A DNA stretch of 64,000 nucleotides from Pseudomonas sp. 31-12. Lineage in GTDB: Bacteria > Pseudomonadota > Gammaproteobacteria > Pseudomonadales > Pseudomonadaceae. This document shows, piece by piece, positions 42,752 to 50,537 of this stretch. The stretch is taken from NCBI RefSeq assembly GCF_003151075.1, contig NZ_CP029482.1:3286001-3350000 (forward strand), in the 5' to 3' direction. The notes beneath the pieces were generated by a model that saw only the letters and a list, made by a program, of their open reading frames with translations, was not told the DNA's origin and made no database searches. How positions within the stretch are numbered: position 1 is the first letter of the stretch; each line of letters starts with the position of its first letter. A program made the translations under genes and the position numbers.

Positions 42752-44265
42752 CGGACATCATCCTGAAGGAGTGGCTGGCTGGCGCCCATATAGGTCGGTA
42801 CGCCGCGCAATACGCCCTGGAACGCATCCAAAGGTTCACCGATGGTCATGCCCGTGCTGCCGATGCGGTATTCGCGAATGGTCGATTCGTGGCTGCCGGT
42901 GCGTTTCTTGATGATTGAAATGGCCCGGCGAACCTTGCCCAGGGCTTCGAAGTAACGCAACAGAATCACCGTGTCAGCCAGATAAGTAATGTCGACCGGC
43001 GCCTGCATGTCCCCGACCAGCCCATGTTGGGCGACCGTCATGAACGTCGCGGCGCCTCGGCGATTGAGGTACAGCAGCAACTCGTGCATGTGCAACACCA
43101 GCGCGTTTTCCTCGGGCATCGCCGCCTGATAGCCGTTGATGCTGTCGATGACCACGGTTTTGATATTGCGCTCATCGACACAACGACGAACCCGATGAGA
43201 GAACTCGCCGGGGGACAGTTCCGCGGCGTCGACTTGCTCGATCAAAAGGTTGCCGGTGTCTTGCAGCGCTTGCAGGTCGATGCCCATGTTTTTCATGCGC
43301 TCAAACAGCAATCCCAACTCTTCATCGAAGATAAACAGCGCGGCTTTTTCACCCCGGGCGACGGCGGCTGCAGCGAAGATCATCGAGATCAGCGACTTGC
43401 CGGTGCCGGCCGGGCCGAGAATCAGCGTGCTGGAACCAGTCTCGATGCCACCGCCAAGCAGGGCGTCCATTTCCTTGATGCTGCTGGTCAACTGCTGACG
43501 GACGTAACCGCCGCGGTGTTCTGCCGCGACCAGCCGAGGGAACACATGAACGCCATCGCCCATGATGGTGAAGTCGTGATAACCGCCACGGTACTTCTGG
43601 CCGCGGTACTTCACGACGCGGATACGCCGGCGTTCGGCGCCATAGTTGGGCGTCAGTTCTTCCAGGCGAACCACCCCGTGCGCCACACTGTGCACGGTTT
43701 TATCGAGGGATTCGGTGGTCAGGTCATCGAGCAACAGCACCGTGGCGTCATAGCGCACGAAGTAGTGCTTGATCGCCAGAATCTGCCGGCGATAACGCAG
43801 GGAACTCTGGGCCAGCAGACGGATTTCGGAAAGGCTGTCGAGGACCACCCGGGTCGGCTTGACCCGTTCGACCACTTCGAAAATCTGCTTGGTCGCTTCG
43901 CCCAGCTCAAGGTCCGAGGAATACAGGAGGCTTTGCTGATGCTCGGCATTGAGCAGACTTTCCGGCGGGGTCAGTTCGAAGATGTGGATGTTTTCATCCA
44001 GCTCCCAACCGTGGGACAAGGCCCCTTGGCGCAGTTCGCGCTCGGTTTCGGAAAGCGTGATGTACAACGAGCGCTCGCCGGCACGGGCGCCGGCCAACAG
44101 AAAATGCAATGCGACGGTGGTTTTGCCGGTACCGGGTTCACCCTCCAGCAAAAACACATGGCCGCGGGACAATCCACCGGCCAGGATGTCATCCAGACCT
44201 TCGATGCCGGTGGCGGCTTTTGCACTGAACAACTCGTTAGATGTAGACAAAAAAAACCCTCTCAT
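42748..44265 (-). CDS. KaiC-like double-domain RecA ATPase
   Basis: 505 residues with two KaiC domains, as in cyanobacterial KaiC (519). Walker A of domain CI is GEPGTGKTT (42-50) and of CII GPAGTGKS (284-291). The CII catalytic Glu pair is DEEL (315-316); in CI one Glu is replaced (LSETE). The autophosphorylation pair Ser431/Thr432 of cyanobacterial KaiC aligns with Thr427-Tyr428 in DITYLADT. No kaiA or kaiB is near, so a clock is unlikely; proteobacterial KaiC-like proteins are tied to stress and signalling. It is coupled to the downstream hybrid kinase. The ATG at 44265 has no clear ribosome site, whereas a TTG at 44250 has AGAGGG six bases before it and may be the real start. Confidence 0.92.
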   Translation of the reverse strand: MRGFFLSTSNELFSAKAATGIEGLDDILAGGLSRGHVFLLEGEPGTGKTTVALHFLLAGARAGERSLYITLSETERELRQGALSHGWELDENIHIFELTPPESLLNAEHQQSLLYSSDLELGEATKQIFEVVERVKPTRVVLDSLSEIRLLAQSSLRYRRQILAIKHYFVRYDATVLLLDDLTTESLDKTVHSVAHGVVRLEELTPNYGAERRRIRVVKYRGQKYRGGYHDFTIMGDGVHVFPRLVAAEHRGGYVRQQLTSSIKEMDALLGGGIETGSSTLILGPAGTGKSLISMIFAAAAVARGEKAALFIFDEELGLLFERMKNMGIDLQALQDTGNLLIEQVDAAELSPGEFSHRVRRCVDERNIKTVVIDSINGYQAAMPEENALVLHMHELLLYLNRRGAATFMTVAQHGLVGDMQAPVDITYLADTVILLRYFEALGKVRRAISIIKKRTGSHESTIREYRIGSTGMTIGEPLDAFQGVLRGVPTYMGASQPLLQDDVR

Positions 44266-44376
44266 GACTAGGGGAAGCGAGGCAGCAGGCCTGAAGTGCC
44301 TGAATGGACTGCCTGATCACTTGACCTTTTGCCGTGGCGACGGTTCAACCTTTTTGTTGGCGTAGCGGAGGGTGCT

Positions 44377-45432
44377 TTACAAGCCTTGTTGCAACGCCGG
44401 GTCGTCTGGGTTGAGCTGTTCCAGCTGCGCCAAAAGGATTTGCACGTTCTGCAGTTGTCCGCTTTCTTTCCAGTAATTGATCAACAGCAGCCGGGCCTTG
44501 CGATCGGCCGGGTGGCGCTGGACGATTTCCTGCAGCTGTTTTTGTGCCGCTTCCAGCTCTTGCTCACCGTGCAGTGTAGTCGCCAGATCGTAGCGATAGT
44601 CCTTGTTGTTCGGTTCGATCTCGACCGCTTTGGACAGACCGAGCAGGGCGAACTCGCTTTGCCCGTGATGCAGCAACCAGAGGCCCAAGGCATGTTGCAA
44701 GTAGGCCGAGTCGGGCTGCGCCTTCAACTGTTTCGCCAGCAACTGCCGCGCTGCGTCGCTTTGGCCCTGTCTGTCCAGGACATCAATCTGCATCACCAGC
44801 GCCGGCAGATTGCCCGGGTCCAGTTGCACCGTGCGTTCCAGCGCCTGCTGCGCCTCTTTCAGTTCGGCATTGTGCAGGTGCAGGCGGGCTAGTTGGTATT
44901 GGGTTTCGGCGCTGGCGGGTTGACTCTTCAGGACCTGTTCCCAGGCATCGATGGCTTGTTGCAGCGGTCCGAAATACAAGCCCAGGTCATCTGGCGACAG
45001 GCCCAGCAGTGCGTTGATCGCGGCAAACCGCACGCTTTGTTCGCTGTCATCGAGCAACGGTCCGATCAGCAGGCTGCGTTGCCCACTGGGCACCAGTCCG
45101 CTGATGCTTTTGATCGCTGCAATGCGCACGTCAGCCGAAGGGTTCTGCAGGTCTGCGTCTGCCAGTTTCAGTGCATGCGGGCTCGGGTAATTAGGCAGTT
45201 CGGCATGCAACCAGACACGGCGTTTGACCGACAGGTCAGGGCGACCCAGTTGCTGGTACAAAACTCGTGCGGCCCCCGGTTGCCCGGCGCGCGCCTGGGT
45301 CAACGCTTCGCTGTAGCCGCGCTTGATGGCTTCCGGCACCACGGGTGTCGTACTGCGCAGGAAAAACCAGGCAAGGGCGATGGCGAAAAGGACACAGAGG
45401 CTGATGAGGAAGTAACGGCGGGACTGGGGCAT
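44377..45432 (-). CDS. Membrane-anchored TPR protein
   Basis: 351 residues. An N-terminal membrane anchor (YFLISLCVLFAIALAWFFL) is followed by a HEAT-like segment (about 75-150, SADVRIAAIKSISG and SEQSVRFAAINALLG) and about five TPR repeats (for example SAETQYQLARLHLHNAELKE). It should project into the periplasm and act as a scaffold. The tail resembles the TPR part of cytochrome c biogenesis protein CcmI/CycH, but no ccm genes are near, so I do not assign that role. No clear partner is linked. Confidence 0.78.
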   Translation of the reverse strand: MPQSRRYFLISLCVLFAIALAWFFLRSTTPVVPEAIKRGYSEALTQARAGQPGAARVLYQQLGRPDLSVKRRVWLHAELPNYPSPHALKLADADLQNPSADVRIAAIKSISGLVPSGQRSLLIGPLLDDSEQSVRFAAINALLGLSPDDLGLYFGPLQQAIDAWEQVLKSQPASAETQYQLARLHLHNAELKEAQQALERTVQLDPGNLPALVMQIDVLDRQGQSDAARQLLAKQLKAQPDSAYLQHALGLWLLHHGQSEFALLGLSKAVEIEPNNKDYRYDLATTLHGEQELEAAQKQLQEIVQRHPADRKARLLLINYWKESGQLQNVQILLAQLEQLNPDDPALQQGL

Positions 45433-45614
45433 GCAGGAATCCGGGGGCTGGCGGCTTTTGCAAAGCTGTCAGCTTCGGTCAGGTAGGCGTGTGAGTCAAA
45501 CCCTGACTCGGTTCAATGTCGACGATTTGGCCTACAGGTCGCGTCGACATTGAAACCCGTCTAAGCCCTGAAGCAGTGACTACGCTTGCTGGAGATGCCT
45601 CCACGAGTGTTCCC

Positions 45615-47750
45615 ATGCAACCGCTGCTTCAGTACTTCAAGGCAATGCTCAACCCCGGGCAAGGGGTGCTGTTGTTCGCCTTGAGAACCATCACGGCCGG
45701 GCTGCTGACGTTGTACCTGGCTTTCCTGTTCGACCTTGACCAGCCCAAGTGGTCGATCATGGCAGTGGTCATCGTCAGCCAGCCATTGGGTGGCATGGCC
45801 CTGGCCCGCAGTTTCGGCCAGGTCATCGGTACCACGCTGGGTGCGGTAGTCGCGGTGTTGATCATGGCAATCTTTCCCCAGGCGCCGATGCCTTTCATTC
45901 TTACGCTGGCCTTGTGGCTGGCGCTCTGTACCGCCGGCGGCACCTTGTTGCGCTACACCAGTTCCCAAGCCTTTGTCCTCAGTGGTTACACCGCGGTCGT
46001 AGTCGCGTTGCTGGCGGTGCCTGATCAGGACGGCACGTTCCTGCTGGCCGTCACCCGTGTCACCGAGACGCTACTGGCGGTGGCCTGTGTTTGCGTCGTC
46101 AGCCTGCTGACCGCGCGCCCGGAGACGGTGGCCCGGAGTTACTTCGCCAAGATCGATCAAGTGATCAAGCTGCTCGCGACCCACGCAGCAGCGGTCATCC
46201 GGACCGAGGAGAGTGAGGGCGATTTCCACCGCAGGCAGATGCAATTGCTGGGTGAGATCAGCGCCCTTGACGGGCTGCGACGGCACTTGTATTTCGATGC
46301 GCCACGGTTGCGCAGTGCCAATGGTCTGGTGCAGTTGCTGGGCAATCAACTGGTGCTGCTGACCTCGCGGTTGACGGCGCTGCGCCACCAACGCGAACTG
46401 CTGGCCGAGCGCTGGAAGGGTGATCTGCCCGAAGAGATCCAGCTGCTGCGCGCGGAAGAACTGGCCTTTCTCGATGAGTTAGCGGTGAAGGGGCGCACCT
46501 TGTCGGCCGAAGCGCGGCACCATTTCACTGCGTTGCAACGGCGTTTCGATGACCAAGCCTACAAGGCCGAACAACTCACCGAGACGATGCCCGCCACCCT
46601 GCGTTCGCTGGCCTGGGCGTTGCGCTGGGAGCAGGCGCGGATGTTGGAGCAACTCGGGCAGATCCTGGAACTGAGCGACGCGATCCAGGACGGCCGCGAG
46701 GCCAGTTGCGTGTTCCGAGGCCAGGAGAATCCGCTGCATCTGGATTTCACGCTGGCGGCGATGAACGCGATTCGTGCATTTTCCGCGTTGCTGGTGGCCG
46801 GTCTGATCTGGATCGAGACCGCCTGGGACGGCGCCCGTGGCGGGATGATCGTGGTGGGGATTCTCTGTTCGCTGATGGCGACGTTCCCCCGGCCGTTGCT
46901 GGCCGCCCAGAGCTTTGCCAGGGGGTTGGGCCTGGCTTTGGTGGTGTCTGCGTTCTATCTGTTCATGCTGGTGCCGATGATCAGTGACTTCGAGTTACTC
47001 GCGTTGTTGCTGGTCCCCTTGCTGTATGCCGTCGCGGTAGGGCTTTCCAGCCCGGCCACCACCGGCACAGGCATTGGACTGGGCCTGACGACCATGTTGT
47101 TGCTGGGCCCGCAAAACGCAGGCGTCGGCCAAAACACCGCCATTCTGTGGTTCGAGTTTGCCGGTGCGTATATCTATGCCGCGGCGCTGGCGCTCAGTGT
47201 CTATGCGTTGATCTTTCCGTTCCGGCCGGTCTTGCGGATGCGCCGACTGTTCAACGAGAACTGCGAGCAGGTCTACGCCTTGCTGAAGACGCCAGCCACC
47301 GATGAGCAACAGTTTGCCTTTGAGAGCCGCATGGTCGATCGCCTTACCATGATGTTGGGCCTGTTGCCGGCCACCCACGACAAGCAATCCGGCGAACTGT
47401 TTGAAGTCAGTCTCGGCTGCATGGCACTGGGCGTAGCGTTGAACCAGCTCCGACAGCAGGGGCAAAGCAACACCTTGCTCAATACCGATCAACAAAACCG
47501 TTTGTTGGCCTCGGTCCGGGAGACCGGCAGGTTTGTCGCTGGGAGACCCGGTATTGACGTTGACCGGTTGCTCGGACACTTGCACACCTTGGGCGATGAA
47601 ATGGACGACTTGCAGTTAGTCGTGCATGAACACTTGTGGTCAGTGTTCCGCATGCGGGTGGCGCTGCTGATCGTGGTGTCGTTTCTTGAACGTCATCGCA
47701 AACATTTTCAACCCGAAGAACCGGAAGGAGTGCCGGCCCTTGCCCATTGA
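45615..47750 (+). CDS. FUSC-family inner membrane efflux protein (AaeB-like)
   Basis: 711 residues. Two blocks of membrane segments, about 20-180 (FALRTITAGLLTLYLAFLFDLDQPKWSIMAVVIVSQPLGG) and about 385-560, flank cytosolic helical parts, the layout of AaeB and the fusaric acid resistance family. It is expected to export aromatic acids or similar compounds together with the HlyD-type protein encoded two genes on. The start is uncertain: the ATG at 45615 is chosen because the segment before it (from 45516) is not family-like, but no good ribosome site is seen. It overlaps the DUF1656 gene by 11 bases. Confidence 0.88.
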   Translation: MQPLLQYFKAMLNPGQGVLLFALRTITAGLLTLYLAFLFDLDQPKWSIMAVVIVSQPLGGMALARSFGQVIGTTLGAVVAVLIMAIFPQAPMPFILTLALWLALCTAGGTLLRYTSSQAFVLSGYTAVVVALLAVPDQDGTFLLAVTRVTETLLAVACVCVVSLLTARPETVARSYFAKIDQVIKLLATHAAAVIRTEESEGDFHRRQMQLLGEISALDGLRRHLYFDAPRLRSANGLVQLLGNQLVLLTSRLTALRHQRELLAERWKGDLPEEIQLLRAEELAFLDELAVKGRTLSAEARHHFTALQRRFDDQAYKAEQLTETMPATLRSLAWALRWEQARMLEQLGQILELSDAIQDGREASCVFRGQENPLHLDFTLAAMNAIRAFSALLVAGLIWIETAWDGARGGMIVVGILCSLMATFPRPLLAAQSFARGLGLALVVSAFYLFMLVPMISDFELLALLLVPLLYAVAVGLSSPATTGTGIGLGLTTMLLLGPQNAGVGQNTAILWFEFAGAYIYAAALALSVYALIFPFRPVLRMRRLFNENCEQVYALLKTPATDEQQFAFESRMVDRLTMMLGLLPATHDKQSGELFEVSLGCMALGVALNQLRQQGQSNTLLNTDQQNRLLASVRETGRFVAGRPGIDVDRLLGHLHTLGDEMDDLQLVVHEHLWSVFRMRVALLIVVSFLERHRKHFQPEEPEGVPALAH

Positions 47751-47940
47751 TCTGGAAATAGGTGGCGTCTACCTCCCGCCAATCGCCCAGGCCTTGCTGC
47801 TGGCCTTGCCGATTTTTCTGCTGCTGGACTGGATCCTCAGACGCATGGGTGTGCTGCGTTTCGTCTGGCATGAAGCCTTGTTCGAGGGTGCGTTGTACGC
47901 CTGCGTGTGCGCAACGCTGATCCTGGTCATGGGAGCCTGA
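47740..47940 (+). CDS. DUF1656 small membrane protein
   Basis: 66 residues with two membrane segments (PPIAQALLLALPIFLLLDWIL and EGALYACVCATLILVMGA). DUF1656 proteins (AaeX-like) regularly lie between the FUSC permease and HlyD adaptor genes of aromatic efflux systems; their role is unknown. The TTG at 47740 gives the family N-terminus (PIDLEIGGVYLPP) and has GGAAGGAG nine bases upstream; no in-frame ATG is available at this point. Confidence 0.85.
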   Translation: MPIDLEIGGVYLPPIAQALLLALPIFLLLDWILRRMGVLRFVWHEALFEGALYACVCATLILVMGA

Positions 47941-47944
47941 TGCC

Positions 47945-48910
47945 TTGAAGAAGATCCTTGCCCGACTCGCGACTGTTGCGGTGGTGTTGCTGGCCTTCGT
48001 GCTTGGCTGGTTCGCCTGGGAGCATTACACCCGCGCACCCTGGACCCGGGACGCTCGGGTTCGCGCCGATGTGGTGACGTTGTCCGCTGATATCTCGGGG
48101 CGTATCGTCAGATTGGGCGTGCAGGACAACCAGCATGTGGACAAAGGCCAGTTACTGCTGGAAATCGACCCCGCGCGCTACAACCTGGCGGTGGAGCATG
48201 CCAAACGCTCGGTCGAAGTGGCGAAAGCATCCCTCGGCCAGTCCGAAGCGACGATTGTCGCCAGCGGAGCATTGCTCAGGCAGCGTCAAAGCGAAGAGCG
48301 TCGACGCCGCACTCTCAAGGAGCGCGCCGCTATCTCTGGCGAAGAATGGGAAAAATCCAGCACGGACGTGGCGGTGGCCCAGGCCGAGTTGCTGCGTAAT
48401 CAGGCCAACCTCGGTTTGGCTCAAGCCAATGTGCAACTCGCCATCGCTGCTTTGACGCAAGCTGAACTCGACTTGCAGCGCACCCGGGTCGAAGCGCCCG
48501 TCAGTGGTTATGTGACCAACCTGCTGACCCGGCAGGGCGACTACGCCACGGCGGGGGGCGCGTTGCTGGCATTGGTCGACAGCGATTCGTTTTATGTCAG
48601 CGGCTACTTCGAAGAAACCAAACTGCCGCGAATCAGGGAGGGCGACCGGGTCAGGATTGAATTGATGAGCGGCGAAACCTTCGGTGGCACCGTGCAGAGC
48701 ATTGCTTTTGCGATTGCCGATCGGGAAAACCTGCCCGGTAACCGCCTGCTGGCCAACATCAACCCCAGTTACACCTGGGTCAAACTGGCGCAACGGGTGC
48801 CGGTGCGGATTCAGATAGATGCCGACTATGCCGCCAGGAACCGCTTGCGGGCCGGGACCACGGCCACCGTCACCATCCTGGAAAACCACAAATCTCAAGA
48901 TCAACCCTAA
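47945..48910 (+). CDS. HlyD/EmrA-type periplasmic adaptor (AaeA-like)
   Basis: 321 residues. A membrane anchor (LARLATVAVVLLAFVLGWFAW) precedes the biotinyl-lipoyl halves (DVVTLSADISGRIVRLGV, and APVSGYVTNLLTRQGDYA), a helical hairpin (about 80-145) and a beta barrel. It links the FUSC pump to an outer membrane channel. The start is TTG at 47945, four bases after the DUF1656 stop, so the three genes are one operon. The outer membrane partner is not encoded here; the OprN-type gene at 49116 belongs to another operon. Confidence 0.92.
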   Translation: MKKILARLATVAVVLLAFVLGWFAWEHYTRAPWTRDARVRADVVTLSADISGRIVRLGVQDNQHVDKGQLLLEIDPARYNLAVEHAKRSVEVAKASLGQSEATIVASGALLRQRQSEERRRRTLKERAAISGEEWEKSSTDVAVAQAELLRNQANLGLAQANVQLAIAALTQAELDLQRTRVEAPVSGYVTNLLTRQGDYATAGGALLALVDSDSFYVSGYFEETKLPRIREGDRVRIELMSGETFGGTVQSIAFAIADRENLPGNRLLANINPSYTWVKLAQRVPVRIQIDADYAARNRLRAGTTATVTILENHKSQDQP

Positions 48911-49006
48911 CCCTGTGGGAGCGGGCTTGCCCGCGATGACGGTCGAACATTCAACATTGATGGTGGCTGACCCACCGCAATCGCGGGCAAGCCCGCTCCC
49001 ACAGGG
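48911..49006. repeat. REP inverted pair
   Basis: CCCTGTGGGAGCGGGCTTGC (from 48911) faces GCAAGCCCGCTCCCACAGGG (ending 49006). It follows the HlyD-type gene and precedes the oprN terminator. Confidence 0.92.
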
Positions 49007-49030
49007 ATACGCGTTGCATTCGGAATGAGC

Positions 49031-49072
49031 AAAAAAAAGCCCCGCGACCGAATGAGGCGCAGGGCTAAAAAA
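49031..49072 (-). terminator. Intrinsic terminator of the mexEF-oprN operon
   Basis: AGCCC-N-GCG (49038-49046) pairs with CGC-N-GGGCT (49058-49066). The A run at 49031-49038 becomes the U run of the minus-strand transcript; a shorter A run at 49067-49071 serves the other direction weakly. Confidence 0.8.
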
Positions 49073-49115
49073 TTGGTTGGTTGCGGCCAACCAAAGGAGC
49101 TCTTTAAAAACTTAC

Positions 49116-50537
49116 TTACTTGCTAGCGACCGTCTCTGGTTGCCAGCCACCGCCAAGGGTTTTGTAAATCGCGACAATGCCGCGATAGAGATCGGTTTCC
49201 GCCGAGGCTTGGGTATCTTCGGCCGCCAAGCGCTCACGTTGGGCATCCAGCAGGACGAGGAAGTCCACGGTGCCTTCGCGGTAGCGAATCTCGGCCAGGT
49301 CCGCGGCGGCACGGCTCGCTTCGCTTTGACGGATCAGCGAGATCAGTCGTTGCTGACGTTTGCCATAGTCGCTGAACGCGTTTTCCGACTCTTCCAGCGC
49401 AAGCAGCACTTGCTGTTCGTAAGTCGCCAGCGCGCCTTCGGCGTCGGCATCGGCGCCACGCAAACGGGCCCGCACGCTGCCCAGGTCAAACGCTGCCCAG
49501 GTAATGCTTGGGCCGAGCGCCCAGGCATTGGCCGCCGAGGAGCCGATTTGCGAACCTCGCCCGGCCGTAAAGCCAAGGAAGCCGCTAAGGCTGACCCGAG
49601 GGAACAAATCAGCCTTGGCCACACCGATACGGGCCGTGGCGGAGGCCAGTTTGCGCTCGGCGCTGAGGATGTCCGGACGACGTTGCAGCAACTCACCCGG
49701 ATCACCGATCGGCAAAGCCTTGGCAATCGCCGGCAAGTCTTTTGGACTCAAGTCGACGGCCAGCTTGTCCGGACGCTCGCCCAGCAGGGTGGCGATACGG
49801 TTTTTCTGCCGAACCTGTTCGGCCTGCAATTGCGGCACGCTGGCTTCGACCGAGGCGAGGCGTGCATCGGCACGCTCCACGTCCAGTTGATCGCCGACGC
49901 CGGCATCACGCAGGCTTTCGGTGATCTTGCGCGATTCCTGCTGGTTGTTCAGGTTGGCCAGGGCAATCTTTTCCCGCAGTTGTGCACCGCGCAGTTGACC
50001 GTAGGCGTCCACCAGTTCGGCAATCATGGTGACTTGCAGTTGGTACAGATCGGCTTCGGCCGCTTGCTGCTCGGCGTCGCTGGATTCCAGGTTGCGCTGG
50101 ATACGGCCAAACAGGTCCAGTTCCCAGGCCATGTCCAGGCCCAGGTCGTAGCGTTCGCTATTGACCCGTTTGGTGGTCTGGCCCGGAATCTGGCCTTTGC
50201 CCAAATCACTGCTGGCGCGGCTGGTGATGGTGGGCATGGCGTCATTGCTGACGTCATCGCGAATCGCCCGGGCCGCTTTCCAGCGGGCGAAGGCCACGCG
50301 CAGATCACGGTTGCCTTGCAGCGATTGAGTCACCAACTGGTTGAGGGTCGGATCTTCGAACTGCTGCCACCAGATGCCTTCGAAACGCGTGCGGTCGAAG
50401 TTTTTCTGACCGGCAGCGCCATCGGTGGCGGTGGTGATGTTTGCCGGTTCAGTCGCTGGAGTCTTGTAGTCAGGGCCGACGGCACAGGCACTCAGGGCCA
50501 GTACCAGAAGGCTCGGCAGGAAGGCTTTCAGGCTCAT
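49116..50537 (-). CDS. oprN: RND efflux outer membrane channel OprN
   Basis: 473 residues, as in P. aeruginosa OprN (472). It has a lipoprotein signal (LPSLLVLALSACAVGPDYK, lipid Cys18) and two outer membrane efflux protein repeats; LGLDMAWELDLFGRIQRNLE and GPSITWAAFDLGSVRARLR are the paired strand regions. As a trimeric lipoprotein channel-tunnel of the NodT family it completes MexEF. Its ATG overlaps the mexF stop (ATGA). A strong terminator follows. Confidence 0.95.
   Translation of the reverse strand: MSLKAFLPSLLVLALSACAVGPDYKTPATEPANITTATDGAAGQKNFDRTRFEGIWWQQFEDPTLNQLVTQSLQGNRDLRVAFARWKAARAIRDDVSNDAMPTITSRASSDLGKGQIPGQTTKRVNSERYDLGLDMAWELDLFGRIQRNLESSDAEQQAAEADLYQLQVTMIAELVDAYGQLRGAQLREKIALANLNNQQESRKITESLRDAGVGDQLDVERADARLASVEASVPQLQAEQVRQKNRIATLLGERPDKLAVDLSPKDLPAIAKALPIGDPGELLQRRPDILSAERKLASATARIGVAKADLFPRVSLSGFLGFTAGRGSQIGSSAANAWALGPSITWAAFDLGSVRARLRGADADAEGALATYEQQVLLALEESENAFSDYGKRQQRLISLIRQSEASRAAADLAEIRYREGTVDFLVLLDAQRERLAAEDTQASAETDLYRGIVAIYKTLGGGWQPETVASK

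Noticed and set aside
42748..44265. A circadian clock
   Set aside because: Only a KaiC-like protein is present; KaiA and KaiB are not in the window and the phosphosites differ.
44377..45432. Assignment of the TPR protein as cytochrome c biogenesis protein CcmI
   Set aside because: The TPR tail is similar, but no ccm genes flank it and the HEAT-like segment is not part of CcmI.
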